DNA from: Paraspadella gotoi
Taxonomy: Eukaryota > Chaetognatha
DNA: 64,000 bases
Assembly: GCA_051294375.1 (NCBI GenBank)
Contig: CM119270.1
Location: 5,492,050-5,556,049 of the forward strand
Reading direction: 5' to 3'
Part shown: one piece after another, positions 1 through 21,717 of the stretch
Position numbering within the stretch: position 1 is the first letter of the stretch
How the letters are laid out: every line of letters begins with the position of its first letter
Position numbers and translations under genes: made by a program
Notes under the pieces: model-generated
The model's database searches: none
What the model saw: only the letters and a program-made list of their open reading frames with translations
Told to the model about the DNA's origin: nothing

Positions 1-501
1 GTGGTTGTCGTTGTCGTCGTCGTCGTCGTCCTCGTTGTTGTCTACGGCGGTAATTTGGTATATATTGCTGATGGTCGATGACGATTCAATTGTATTCGTT
101 TGCGTTTAGGTTATAGCGATTGAGTCTGTGATTAGTTTCGTTTCATTACCGATTGAGAGTCAAAATGACTGGAGAGAAAATAATTGACTTCCGAAATTTT
201 TTTTTCAGCGAAAAAAAAAATTAAAAAATTGAAATTTTTTTTAAATTTTCGTGACAGAATGACACAATGACTTTTAGAAGAAAAAAAATCATGTTTTATT
301 TCATTTTTACGGATGTATTTTCTTCAATGATTAATAATCAAAACCGTGATTTTTATCTTTATCTTTGAAAGAAATCAAAATTCTTTGTCGTTTTGATGCC
401 CGTTTTCGTCGTCTTGAATTCCTTTCGGATTTTACAAATTTTGTTTTAAAAATTTGAAATTTAATCCGAAATTGATTTTTTTTTAAAAGAAATAGAAATA
501 G

Positions 502-599
<98 letters not shown>

Positions 600-832
600 G
601 AAGAGACAGAGAGAACCCGAATTCGAGGCAGGGAGAATATCAAGGAGAGAGAGTGAAAGGAAGGCGATAGAAATAGATTGAGTATGAGACGAAGAAAGAC
701 AGAGAGCGCGACGAAAAAACGTTGGAGAGCGAGACGCAGCTGAGAAAGGCGATTGATAAAGAAATATTAGAGTCGACCAAAAATGAATGAAAGAGAATTT
801 AAATGGAATCTAAAGAGAATATTTAAAGAGAA

Positions 833-875
<43 letters not shown>

Positions 876-2675
876 CTTTGACGTTAAATCCTCCATGTTT
901 AAATTTATCATTTTCTGGCTCAGTTGTCCGTACAACTCCATGTTTATCACGGAATTTTACGTCTTCATCGTAAATTGAACAAAGTCAATACGAGATTACT
1001 GCGAATTGAAGGTAACTGAATTGGTTGGACGGTAAATTGCAACTTGCAACCTGAAGGACTGTACAAGCAGAAAAAAGTTAAAATGGTAAGAAAACTTTAA
1101 AAAAATCAGAAACCAACGAAGCGATCGCCAGAAGCAATAATGTTTCGTTCTTTCTTCAGTATTTGACAAAAATTTCAATTAAATTCTTACCATTTTCACT
1201 TTGTTTTGCTTTTTTAATGAGAAAAATAATTCCGAGTTAAATATAATCTAGGAACTAATGAACGAACGGCACCCATAACGGTTTTTTTTGCCTGAGTAAT
1301 ATCCACGACTAAGTTTCACGATAACGACTACGAAGTTGAGGCAACAATTTAAAATTATATACGATTTCAAACGCGAAGAATTGACGAAAACAATTAACGC
1401 AAAAGTTTATTTTTGGTTTTATTAGCGTAATTTGTGACACAATTTGTGACACAATCAGCGTCATTTAATTCGAGATATAAGTTGGTGGTTGGCGCAGTTG
1501 ATTGGCGCAAGCTTGAGCGTTGAATGTGTCACAGATGATTGGCGGAAATTAAATGTTATGCGGGTGATTATCACTCGAGAGTGATTGATGTTTGATGTGA
1601 CTCAAAGGATTGATAATTAACATCAAATGTAATGCGGATGATAAATGCTAACAGAAAATTGATATTAATTGGTGTTAAAGAGTGAACGAAGTTAAGTATG
1701 ATGCAGATGATTGGCGCTGAAGAGCGAGTGACGTTGAATATGACGCAGATGATTAACGTTAAAGAGCAATTGACGCTATTTTTGACGCTGATTTGTCGAG
1801 ATCCAACGTCGTTGCTGACGTTTGTGTCGGAATTCAGGAGAAAATGAAAAGTGGCGCGAGAAAAACCGTCGAGGCGCGCGCAGCGCGGAGAGAGAGAGAG
1901 AAGAAGGAGAGAGAGAGAGGAGAGAAGAGAGAAGATAGAGAGCCGAAGAAGAAATCGAGAGATGAGCAGAGAAAGAGAAAGAGGAAGTCATCGTCACGCA
2001 CATAGCAGTAGGGTGATGTGAAAATAATTACATTTTATAAAATTAAAATTTGGCATATTGAACATGAAAATAAAAAGCAAAAATAATATTTTGGTAAATT
2101 TATTAGTGGGCACCAGTTAGCTATATTTATATATAGTAATAAGTATATAATAAGCTAAAATTTTGAAATACAAATTTTCAAATTTTAAGATCGGATTTAA
2201 ATTCTTTGCAAAAAGTTGTTATAAAAAAGTATAATTCTTTTTTAAAAAAAGATTTTATTAATTTAATAATAAATAAAACAAATTTTCAATTTTCAGCTTA
2301 AAAATATAGTTTTTTTTTAATTATTTGCTCCTATTAATAACATATTTTTAAAAATGATTTTTTATTTTTTTTTATCGAACTTTTTACAAGGAATCTGAAA
2401 ATGTCTAAGAATTAAATTTTTTCGGGAAATTGTATATATATATATATATACATATACATATAAAATTAAACTGACTGGGCTATAATAGACATCAAAAAAT
2501 AAAAATAACTACAGATTATTTTCACTGCTCAATTTTTTTCCAAACTTTCCCTTCACCCTACTTCGCAGTCATTGAGAAATAGAAACAGGGAGCGAACGCG
2601 ACGAAGAAGAAAAGAGAGAGAGAGAGAGAGAGAGAAGAGAGAGATAGAGAGATGAGAGAGAGAGATGACAAGAAA

Positions 2676-2716
<41 letters not shown>

Positions 2717-2853
2717 CCTGCCATTTGGCAACAGGTAATAGCGATAAAAGAAGGATAAAAACCGACAATCTGACGGGAGTTTTAAACAAGAAAAAAACGC
2801 AAAGCAAAAGAGATTAAACGCGCCAAAGGAGAGAGAGGGAGAGAGAGAGGAGC

Positions 2854-2888
<35 letters not shown>

Positions 2889-3015
2889 AAGAGAAGAGAT
2901 AGAGAGAGAGAGAGAGACCTCTGGGGAGCAGTGATCTCGAAATGATTTGTTTGTTGGAAATGATCCATCTGCCGAGAGTCAAAACACTATTCGTCACTTG
3001 TCTTTGTCAAAAAAA

Positions 3016-3051
<36 letters not shown>

Positions 3052-4430
3052 CTCTCTCCTGTCTCTCTCAGTTCGGCGAAAAGAAAAAGTGGAATACGAG
3101 TCATGACAATATGAGTCCCCTGCTCTAAAGGTAAATAATCTCAGGTGTAACAATTTTTTGAAATATTCTCTTTTTTATTTTTACATCAAAAATAAACAGC
3201 AATAAACATAATATAGAATACTATACTATGCAATTAAATCTTCAACCCTACACGCAATGTAGTGACCCAAAATCATTTGAGAGTCGCCACAAGCAAATTC
3301 ACTTTAAAAGTTATGTATAACAAATTATAAAACAAAATTGCAATCATATTTTGTGTATTTTGAATGGCCGTGGAAACGGTGATCGGTGTATCGCGTGAAT
3401 CGGCTGATCGGTGTTTGGCTCAACGTAAAATCGTCTCGTTTTTGTTAATCATTTTTTGTCGTCGTCTTTTCGTCGTCTTCGTCGTCGTCTCGTCGTCGTC
3501 TTCGTGCCTTGTCGTCGTCGTCCTTGTCGACGCCATCGTCGCCTGCATCATTCCAAATCTTCCAGCGTCCTCTAGCAGGACGCGATGACAGGCGCGCGCT
3601 GGAAAAGAGGTTTTGGGTAGAAGGGGCGGGCGGCGGGGCGGGGAGAATCTAGAAGGTGAGGCGAAGGAGATGGCGGGGTAGAGGGTGTAGAGGGGGTAGA
3701 GGGAGGCGTGGTTGGAAGTTAATTTTGCGCAGGAAAGATCGATTACAATTACGAAAGAAGAAAAAAAGTTAGACTTTCATAAATTTTGATGTTGAAAAAG
3801 TGTAAATTTATGACCCTTTAAATTGAGCCGTTGACGAATGAAAAAAAGAAGTAGAAGAAAAGAAATGGAGGGAAAAAAAATAATAAGAGAGAAGCCATAG
3901 GATATTTCGTTCTTAGCGTTCAGATTAGTAAATATTTTAAGGAATCTTTTTTACTCTACGAAATCTCGACTCGTAAACTTTTTCGGCTTTGTTTCTCAAA
4001 GCAAACCAATGGAGCGGATAGAAGATATCGCCAGTGTAATGCTAAAAAAAAAATGTACATGTTTATATAATGTATATGATGTAGAATCGTAGATGTTTGC
4101 AAACGTTGCCAAAGCAGTTTCGGCGACTACTTGCAATCTAAACACGAAACCAAACCGATGTTACTTTATGTTATGTTATGTTATGTGCCGAGGATACTAA
4201 TCAACTATACCGATACGCCCAAAATCATATCGTGACTTTTTAGTCACCACCAATCCGTGGATGCAAAAGACGTGACCTTTCCCGCCCGCTAGTCAGTACA
4301 TTTCCCTTCATATAAAGACCGACGCTCATTATCAATTCATTACGTCATTATTCATGAATATTGGACGAACTCGCGATATACGTGATTGATAATTTAGCGT
4401 CGTCTTTTTAAAGAGACGCATTTTTTTTTT
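1..4430. other. Gene-poor AT-rich region with GA/CT tracts
   Basis: No exon with splice sites and a recognisable product was found. The open frames here are low-complexity readings of GA/CT runs (about 505-595, 838-868, 2614-2720, 2828-2920, 3018-3060) or of a GTC-rich stretch at 3450-3540. A putative MITE at 2008-2564 is listed separately. The stretch 1430-1790 carries loosely repeated GATTGGCG/GATGATTGGCG-like motifs with no clear period. Confidence 0.6.
2008..2564. mobile_element. Putative MITE with TAGGGTGA terminal inverted repeats
   Basis: The left end reads AGTAGGGTGATGTGAAAA and the right end, on the other strand, reads AGTAGGGTGAAGGGAAAG. The interior is AT-rich and non-coding. Similar TAGGGTG-type ends occur at about 17411-18041 and 52840-53098, so a non-autonomous DNA transposon family is likely. 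No target-site duplication was proven. Confidence 0.45.
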
Positions 4431-4678
4431 NNNNNNNNNNNNNNNNNNNNNNNNNNNNNNNNNNNNNNNNNNNNNNNNNNNNNNNNNNNNNNNNNNNNNN
4501 NNNNNNNNNNNNNNNNNNNNNNNNNNNNNNNNNNNNNNNNNNNNNNNNNNNNNNNNNNNNNNNNNNNNNNNNNNNNNNNNNNNNNNNNNNNNNNNNNNNN
4601 NNNNNNNNNNNNNNNNNNNNNNNNNNNNNNNNNNNNNNNNNNNNNNNNNNNNNNNNNNNNNNNNNNNNNNNNNNNNNN
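4431..4678. other. Assembly gap (248 N)
   Basis: Run of N. Its right flank is a purine-rich minisatellite, so the gap probably reflects a collapsed or unresolved repeat. Confidence 0.99.
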
Positions 4679-5040
4679 GAAGAAAGGAGGAAGATAGAAA
4701 AAGAAGATAGAAAAAGGAGGAATATAGAAAAAGAAGATAGAATAAGGAGGAAGATAGAAAAAGAAGATAGAAAAATAAGATAGAAAAAGGAGGAAGATAA
4801 AAAAAGAAGATAGAAAAAGAAATAGAAAAAGCAGCAAGAGAGAAAAAGAAGATAGAAAAAGGAGGAAGATAGAAAAAGGAGGAAGATAGAAAAAGAAGAT
4901 AGAATAAGGAGGAAAATAAAAAAGAAGATAGAAAAAGGAGAAGGATAGAAAAAATGATAGAAAAAGAAGATAGAAAAAGAAGATAGAAAAAGGAGGAAAA
5001 TTAAAAAAGAAGATAGAAAAAGGAAGATAGGAGGGAACGA
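4679..5040. repeat. Purine-rich minisatellite (GAAGATAGAAAAAGGAG-like)
   Basis: Irregular tandem repetition of GAAGATAGAAAAAG and GAGGAAGATAGAAAAAG units, almost all purine on the plus strand. It abuts the N gap, so the true array is likely longer. Open frames here are low complexity and not called. Confidence 0.85.
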
Positions 5041-5594
5041 GGAGTGAGAGAAAGAGAGAGGAATCGAGGGAATCGTTGGTAGAAACAGAAGGGAGAGAAA
5101 AAAAAACTCTATTAATTCTGCCTCAAAAGTATGTTAAACGAAATTAAGTAAAATAAAGTTGAATTAAGGTAAATAATGTTACAAAAAGTTCACAACGTAT
5201 TAATATTACAAATTAAAAAAATTGAGCTGCTTCAATTATTCTTTTCCTTTTTACAATTTTTTCCCCTCGTGTTTCTTTTCACACTTTCACTCACTCTCCC
5301 CCCCCCAACTTAACTCAAGACTCCGGGAGGTCGGTCGGTCGGTCACTGACTCCGCTCCCACGAGACCACCTGTCTCGAACCTATAAAGATAACAACAACA
5401 ACAACTCCTTCGAGATCCTTGATGACTCTTCTCCTTTCATCGAAATTCAACGAGGAAGAAAAAAAAAACACCCAAAATAGAACAAAACGAAACAAAACAA
5501 AAATGAAATTAAACAAAACAAAGAAAATAAACAAAACAAAAAAAAACTAAAAAAAACAAAACAAAAAAAACTAAAAAAAAACAAAACAAAAAAA

Positions 5595-14036
<8,442 letters not shown>

Positions 14037-15036
14037 CTGAACGGCGGGGGCGGGGTGGGTGGGGGGGACAGAGAGAGAAAAGTAGGGAGGTGGTTTGGGG
14101 GTGGTTATTTGTAGGTATAGAGAATAAGGCGGAACAGGTTACTAACAGAAGTCCGGTTTAAATATTGTTAATGTGTTTTAATGTGTTAAGATCGTGAAAA
14201 TAAAAAAAAAATTAATATTTATCTTTAGGTAAACGCATGGAAGCTATTTTATATTATCCAAAACTATCAATCTGGTTGTAAAAGGACAAAAGACTTGTAT
14301 TGCAGACTTTTTCATATTGTAAAAAAATGTTAAATTCTGGCCCGCCTTAATAGAGAATGAGGGAGAAAATATTGGGGAAAAAAAATTAGAGAATGGGGGA
14401 GTTAATATTAACAAAGAGGAAAAGAAGATTAAAAGATATTAAATTTCACGAAAAAAAAGAAGAAAAAAGGAAAAAGAAAAAAAAACGGGAGTGGCACAAC
14501 CGTCGGCTTTTTAGGAGATAATCGAATTCCAAGATTTCCATCCAGATTCAGTGGAACAAAAATTTTTTTTGCCTTTTTTATTTTTCTGATTTAACCTTTT
14601 TTCTTAGTTTTGGCTGAGAGATCAGCGATGACTGAATGGGGAAGGTATTTGGTAGGTCAGTCGGTTTGTTTTGTTTTTCTCTTTTTTTAAGTTTTAAATA
14701 TGATTAAAGATAAGAAATATTAAATTACATATTGAGAAAAATATTAGTGCAAGAGTATTCTAAAAACCCCGTTTTTTTAAATCTCAGTAGAAAATATAGT
14801 ACTTGAAATGAAAAATAATTTAATTCGCTACATAAAATTAACCTGCCAAAACAATTGTAGAACCGGAGTGCTTCATGATTAATTCTAAAAAAGTTTCTCT
14901 CTTTGCAACTCATGCAATTTTATTCGATTGAGGGAGAGAAAAAAATGAAAAAGAGAATTAAAATGAAAAGAGAGAGAGAGAGAGAGAGAGGGGGGGGAGG
15001 GGTAGGGGAAAAAGAGAGATAGAGAGCGAGAGAGAA

Positions 15037-15119
<83 letters not shown>

Positions 15120-15322
15120 GAAGGGGAGGTGTAGGGGAAAGAGAGAGACAGAGAGACAAAGACAGAGAGAGAGAGATAGAGAGCGAGAGAGAGCGAGACC
15201 TAACGATGGAAGAAAGATTGAATGAGATATCTGATTGACTTCTTTAAAATAAAATTGTGTTGGGATAGAAGCTACAACTACAACAACAACAACTACAACA
15301 ACAACTATAACTACAACTACAT
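14037..15322. other. Intergenic or 5' region of astacin gene; no exon identified
   Basis: AT-rich DNA, then GA arrays at about 14971-15115 with embedded GGGGGGGAGGGG blocks. The missing signal-peptide exon of the astacin gene should be here or further upstream, but no ATG followed by a hydrophobic run and a phase-compatible donor could be supported. Confidence 0.5.
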
Positions 15323-15432
15323 CTACGTGGAATAATCACGTGTCTGGCATTCGTCCCTCTTGAATTCTTCGACGAGACGTTTCAAGGTTTCGATCACTTT
15401 TCGTTTCTCCGTCGTTTCTCGATGCCTCTTTG
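15323..15432 (-). CDS. Possible terminal exon of an unrecognised gene
   Basis: After a good acceptor (CTCTTCCACAG) an open frame of 36 codons runs to a TAG at 15323-15325. The peptide is charged and looks helical (VIETLKRLVEEFKRDE). Its base use is richer in GC than its flanks, as in proven exons here. No upstream exon was found and no family is recognised. It could also be chance. Confidence 0.3.
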
Positions 15433-15660
15433 CTGTGGAAGAGAGAAACTTATAATCGCGCACTCTTTCTTTCTCTCTCTTTCTATCTCTACCTCTCTTT
15501 CTATCTGTTTCTGTTTTCCAGATTGGATTTTGTTTCACTAATTGATTTTTTTTTCCCTTAATTTCACTTTACCATTTAATTTTTAACGTTGACAGTCAAA
15601 CGAAATCGACAAAGTTTTAAAACTGTTTTTGTCATTTCTCAAATTACGATGGGGAAGCGA

Positions 15661-15662
15661 TT

Positions 15663-15743
<81 letters not shown>
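15661..15743. repeat. (GA)n microsatellite
   Basis: GA run with one interruption. A CT run follows at about 15811-15862, and short imperfect ACTCACC-type repeats at 15870-16030. Confidence 0.9.
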
Positions 15744-15745
<2 letters not shown>

Positions 15746-15827
15746 CAGGTGCCCATTTTCAGTTTGGCGGTTGTTTATGGGAATTCGCTCGCAGTTTTGA
15801 ATCGGGGTCGCCTCTCTCTCTCCTCTC

Positions 15828-15858
<31 letters not shown>

Positions 15859-16141
15859 CTTTCAACTCAACCGCCGCAACTCACCTACCTTACGCTCACC
15901 ACCCGAAACTTACCAATTCCCACCCCAACAGTTTCGCCCTAACTCACACACCAAACTTACCCACCACAACTCACTTACTCGACACATCCAATTCAACTTA
16001 CCCGATGCAACTCACTCGCCGCAACTTACCCAAGCTGCTGCCAAGGAGTAGGAAAACAACAAGTAAACTCGCTCTTAATCGCATCTTTCAGGTCGGATGA
16101 GGAGGAGCTGGTTTATTAAGTGGAGTGATGTGAGATTCACA

Positions 16142-16380
16142 GGAGTGACGCGGCTGGAGTGTTAATTTGGGTCGACGATAATTATCTGTTACAAAAAAAG
16201 ACAGGGGTTAAAATTACTATGTATCAAAAGATCGACGAACAGGATGTTGCATATCAGCTGTCTAGTCGAACTACAAGAGAAGAAATAAAAGAGGACCCAT
16301 TTTATACCCAAAGAAATGAGTTATATAAGCAGGAACCGGAGACGATTAGAAAGTTAAATATGAGAAGAGGAAGAGTGTGA
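16142..16380 (+). CDS. Possible 3' exon of an unrecognised gene
   Basis: Following an acceptor-like AGATTCACAG, a frame of about 78 codons stays open to TGA at 16378-16380. The peptide is hydrophilic, with motifs such as LIWVDDNYLL and EDPFYTQRNELYKQEPE, and is not low complexity. No upstream exon or domain could be identified, so this is a weak call. Confidence 0.3.
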
Positions 16381-16928
16381 CACTACGAAAAAAATTCAAC
16401 TGAAAAACTTGAAAAAATATACAGTTAATATCATAGCATTGCCCAGTTTTAACCAACAATTAATTATTATTTCTTCATGACTTCGTAGCTTATTGAATAA
16501 TACTCATTATTACCATAATTACCATATCATAATTACCAATAGGTACTGGGTTTAATTCTAACCTACCCTACGGGAAGCGTAAGGAGGGTTTTGAAAATGA
16601 AATAAATTTCCTAGCCTGTTGGTAGGGTTAAAAAAGTTATTGAAGTTATCTTTAGCCCATTTAGCTAATTTAACACAATCATAGGTTAATTTATTTAATA
16701 TCATTTTATTAAAGATTTTATATTTAGGTTTTAAAATCCAAAGCTAATGAATTAATTAGATTTAAAAACCTAAATTTAAGATAATCAAAATATAGTTGTT
16801 TTTAGCTATTATATGTTTATTTTATATTTTTATAAATAGCTAAATATTTATTTTTATAATTCAAAATATTTCTAAGCATATAGAAGATTTTCCTTTTTCT
16901 CTTCCAATAGTGACGCATTTCTTCCATT

Positions 16929-17159
16929 TCATAGTTCTACTTTTTTTTCTTCACCACTTTTGAAGAAAATATCCCCAAACTTGTCCTCGTCGTTTTCGTC
17001 GTCGTCTTCGTCGTCGTCTTCGTCGTTGTCAGCGACATCATCATCATCATTGTCGTAATGAGAACAATTTCCTTTCAGGTCCCGACATTTATAACAGGTA
17101 TTTTGATTGCGCAATGTAACGTGACTTCTCGGTCCTTTTACCCGAAAGACGGAAATCAC
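16929..17159 (-). CDS. Possible acidic C-terminal exon
   Basis: An open frame of 76 codons contains CYKCRDLKGNC, a long Asp/Glu run (about 30 residues), then FGDIFFKSGEEKKVEL and a stop. An acidic tail ending in xxEL is the style of luminal ER calcium-binding proteins, but the GTC/GAT-repeat base composition could produce the same by chance. No partner exons were found. Confidence 0.22.
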   Translation of the reverse strand: MISVFRVKGPRSHVTLRNQNTCYKCRDLKGNCSHYDNDDDDVADNDEDDDEDDDENDEDKFGDIFFKSGEEKKVEL

Positions 17160-17410
17160 GTTTTTATACCAGTTTTGTTCTCAGGTGATGATTTAAAAGA
17201 AAATCATAGAGTGAATTTAGTCACAACTTTGTGACGAATGAGCTTTCCAGATCTTTGTAAGATACGAACAAAATTCAAGGATTTGTTTTCATATTTTTGT
17301 TTACCCCTGATATCTCAGCGACCAGGGTCATGGTACGACTAGATTTCGGGCACTAAAAACTATATTTTCGAATCCGGGAAAATTATTTTCAAAATCGTTC
17401 GATATAAGCA

Positions 17411-18041
17411 GTAGAGTGGAGCACTCAAGAACAAAAAATTTATTTGAATGATCGAACAATGATATTTAGATGTGAGATGGTATGATTAACTAGTACAAAA
17501 AATATTTTGTTTATATTATCTCGGGAACAGAATAGTAAAATATAATATATTTGTAGTAATATCCTTATAAAATAGTAAATTTTAAAAATAATTTTTATAA
17601 AACTTTTATTAAAGATTCAGATTCTTCATAAAAAGTTGAATCAAAAATATAAAACATGTTATCAAAAATTCTGTCATCTTCAATGTTTAAAATAAGAAAA
17701 AAGGTTAAAATTCCTGACTTTTTTATTCTCTGTAGTAGAAACTTATATATGTTAAAATGTTTTAGTCATTTTTTGTGGTCTAAACATTAAAATATCATAT
17801 AACATATTTTATAAAAGTTTCTTAGTTTTTTACAGCGAATCCAAATCAGTTCTTAAAAATAAAAAAAAATTATTTTGAAATTTGACGATTTTATAAGGAT
17901 ATTACTACATAAATAATTGAATTTGCTATACTGTTATGCTAAAAAATTGTTTAAAAGGATTTAAAATTCATTAATTATATGTCCATAGGCAGCAAAAAAA
18001 TAATGTTCAATCACTCAATTTTTTCATCACTCCACCCTAAT
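17411..18041. mobile_element. Putative MITE, TAGGGTGGAG-type ends
   Basis: The left end GTAGAGTGGAGCACTCAAG and the reverse complement of the right end, TTAGGGTGGAGTGATGAAAA, are similar, each followed by an AT-rich TTGAATGATCGAAC / TTGAGTGATTGAAC block. The right part (about 17775-18041) recurs at 52840-53098. Non-coding. Confidence 0.55.
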
Positions 18042-18042
18042 A

Positions 18043-18150
18043 AGCAGTCCCTGAGCGCGAAGCCGGGACCTTTGAGTTACGAGGCGAATGACTTGCCTCC
18101 TGCACCAATGGCCGCTGATGAGCACTTGGTGGATTTTAGTCCACCTTAAT
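18043..18150 (-). repeat. SINE-A, truncated copy
   Basis: Contains the diagnostic end TGGTGGATTTTAGTCCACC and the words GGCGAATGACTTGCC and ACCAATGGCCGCTGATGA, shared with 27172-27397, 27583-27828 and 47511-47757. It lies directly against the MITE end at 18041. Confidence 0.75.
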
Positions 18151-19815
18151 TGGTACGTTTATAATTTGACGATGGACAGGTTTTCCTAAAATTCCAGCTC
18201 GAAAAACGTGACTCTCAAAAATCAAGCTCTAAAAACGTGGCTATCAAAAAAAACTCCAAAATTAATTAGATTGCGTAACCGTTGCACTATGGCAACAGCC
18301 GGGTTGCCTGTGATGCCCATTGGGATGGGGCATCTCACTGAGCCAATGGATTTGGCTGAAGGATGGTGGACGTGAGGCGGTGTGAATATACCGCCACAGC
18401 ACCGTAATTATTTCGGTTATACTTATTTCTCTTGTCATATGGAGATAATTATTAAACCACGGAAAAATTTTTAGGTTTAAATTACGTAATAGTTTAATAA
18501 ACGTGTATGACGACTGTTTCGGAAAACATCGACTCAGCAGCTTTCGAAAAAAAAGGAAAAAAAATTACAGAAGCGGAAATAAAAAAATTTCTCTGTCATT
18601 TTTTTTTTCAACTTCTTCTTCCGAGATTTAATTTTTTTAATAACCTAAAAGAAAATAACAATTAAAGAAGAACGATATCAACGATCAGGACGAAAGTTAC
18701 GACAACAGTTAACGCGATTTCTTCAACAACGAAAAATTAAAACGAGGACTATTTGGAATTAGTAGTATATTATTATATTAATAGTAGTTCAGTGTAAACA
18801 TTCTAAGAATCAATGATGGAAAAAACTTCATGACGGTGGCGAAATTTATAAATATCAGACGATTTCATAAATATCTTTCACACTCAACATTTGCGAGTTC
18901 TGAGTAAAAAAGAGGAGAAAATTTATGAAAAAAAAAATATTGGGCACTCTTTTCCGAAAGCGCGATATTAAACGAGATATTAGGGTTAAATTTAAGTTGA
19001 AGGATTAAGAGTCTATATGTTGGAGAGAAATTAATCAACTATTCCTTCAGGTAATAATTACTTATTATTTTGAAGAAAATACGTCAAGAAAGACTGATAC
19101 TAGAAATTAATTGTCAAAAATCGAAAAAAAATGATTTACAATCAATTTACAATACAAAATTACAATTTGTCGCATCGAAAGAGTCAAAAGGTTTAATCGT
19201 AGTGAAAATAAGATTAAGGGAAATGTCTCCCGGGTTGAAAAACAGAGAGAAAAAAACAACAGAAACGGTAATTCAAATGTGTTGCGCCGCAATGACTGCC
19301 TTATCACCAGTATTTCTCGTGACATGACATTATATGACATGACGCTACATGACATGACGTGCGCTCGCAGACGCTTAGATTTGAGGTTTTTTTCTGTCTT
19401 AACAAATGAGCGATCGTGAACTATAGGCAAATTTTATACATTTTTAACGTAAGTGTGACAGTCCGACGGACAGATATACCGACCGACCGACCGAAAAGTG
19501 ACTTATGGAGTTACTCAGCGAGTACACGCGGCGAAAGTAAAAATCCCCCGAGTGGTGTCGTCAAAACGAAAGAATTTCTTCGTTAATCTCATCTCATTAA
19601 AAAGAGAAAAGAAGAGAAATAAAAAGGAAAAACGGAAGAAGAAGGACTCAATGCTTTGTCAATTAAATTTATTAATATTCAAAAAAGAATTTAAGTTAAA
19701 GCCTTTTTTTTTTAACGACGTCCCTTCCAGTCCAGACGACGACATTCAATGTCCGAAGGAGGAATCTGGCTACGTTCCGTGAAGGTCGTTCTTCTTTTAA
19801 CAAATCGTAAACGGA

Positions 19816-19908
<93 letters not shown>

Positions 19909-21437
19909 TTTTCCGAGGTCTGCGAATTGCGGGTTTGAGTTAAGGAGAGGGTAAGGTGTAAAGAAATAGGAAAAGAGGTAAGGAATAGGGAGAACGAAGG
20001 ATGGAGGGAAGAAGGGATGAATGAAAGGTCAAAGTCTGAATGTGCAAGAATGAAAGCGTAAAGAATATAATATGTAAAAAAAAAAAACAGAACGTAGGTT
20101 TAAAATTGATAATTCTCCCATTTGCTTCTAACAGTTTTTTTATCCTCGGGGGGAAAAATATAGTTCTCAACCAATTTTATGGGCAAAAAAAAGTGGGAAG
20201 GGAAAAAAGATGAAATTTATGAAGAAAAAAAATCGAGACTAAGATTTTGTAAGGAAAATAAAATGAGAAAAGAAGAGATTAAATGAATTTTTTTTTTTAA
20301 AGTCGGGAAATTAGGGACACTAATTGAGTAGAGTCACTGGAAAGAAAATAAAAGCAATAACCATGATTGTCTTTTGTTTTTGTTGAATTTTAATAGTTTA
20401 GTTTTTACTTTTAAACATAACCACGATTAGAAATTAGATAAGGAAATCCTGAAGTGGGGACAAAGGATGTTGCCACGTGTCAAGTCTCCACTCTCACTGC
20501 GATTTTCGCTTCATTTCTGAGAACGTTGCGGCGGGAATGAGACAACGAATGCCGAAGAACTTCGAAGCGCCCCCTTTGCCGATCTGTTCAGCATCGCAGT
20601 CGAACGATTTATCGCCGCCTCACTGTTCAGCACCGTTGACGAACTATCGAGCGCAAGAGCCAATTGCCGAGCGATTCAACGAAATTAGAAAGACGCTCAA
20701 GGATTTGGGCGTCGAAAAATTTGCCTTACATGAAGTAATCCTCATCAAATCGAGGTCATCTTCTCTCTTTTTACGCTTCAGAAGCTCAGTTTCGGACAAC
20801 ATCAGCCGGAAAAAAAAACAACAACGACAACCAAGATAACAACGACAACGGGGACGCGACTTCGCGCGAAGGTCAGAAATTAATCTCGACGTCGCAAAAT
20901 CCGATATCTCGTTTTAGGCGAAATAAGAAATAAAAAAAAAATATATCAAGTTTTTTAGCGCGGGTTGATAACGAGAGTCGAGGTGAGAGCTGTGAGGCTT
21001 ACTTTTCGGATACCTACGACGTAACCATATAAAAAAGATTTTTGTCGTTACGATCAATTTAATTCGTGCGGCTCTGATACATGAACAGAACCTGATCGAA
21101 CGAGGTTGTTCTCTCTCTTGAGGTTTATTGTGTAAGCAGATTGTAAACAATTGTTTCTCGATAAAGTTTGAAGAACTTAAACATGATGTAAACAGAACGT
21201 AAACAAATGATTCTTAAAACGAATGGACTGGATTGCATTAAAAAAACAACAACAGCTTTTCTAAAGGAGGAAAAAGAAGAAAAGAAAAACGAAAAGAAAA
21301 AAAAAAGAAAAAATAAATAAAAAATAAAATAAAAATAAAATGAATAAATTGTTTCGCCAATTTTAAATCCACCAAAATGTATAGCTTTATTTGAGTTATT
21401 TCAGTGATAAAATATTTTCTGACAAAGGATTAAAACA
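18151..21437. other. Intergenic, repeats and weak exon candidates
   Basis: Holds a partial copy of the SINE-like repeat at 18285-18410, an (AAT)n run at 19818-19908 and AT-rich DNA. A GC-richer segment at 20477-20770 is open on the plus strand for 120 codons (includes AERFNEIRKTLKDLGVEKFALHE before a GTAATC donor), but a second frame there also reads well to about 20695, so no exon is asserted. Confidence 0.4.
19818..19908. repeat. (AAT)n microsatellite
   Basis: About 30 uninterrupted AAT/ATA trinucleotide units; the poly-Asn frame across it is not a gene. Confidence 0.95.
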
Positions 21438-21678
21438 ATGCAAAATAGTCTCCTCTTTTGCCTGTTTTTGATTTTTGTGACGTCCTCCTTGAATCACTGT
21501 GATGCAGTGAGGTGTTACTTTTGTGATTCTCGACAACATGTGAGTATCAGCAAGAAAAGCTTTTAAGTTTTGTCTGATAATCGCGTCATGGAGTGATTTT
21601 TTTTATTCATTAATCCACACATAAATTACTAAATTTTGCTTTTGTAAGTTGTAACTTACTTTTTTTTCATATTTTATT

Positions 21679-21717
<39 letters not shown>

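Noticed and set aside
19749-19943. Poly-Asn ORF
   Set aside because: Reading of an (AAT)n microsatellite.
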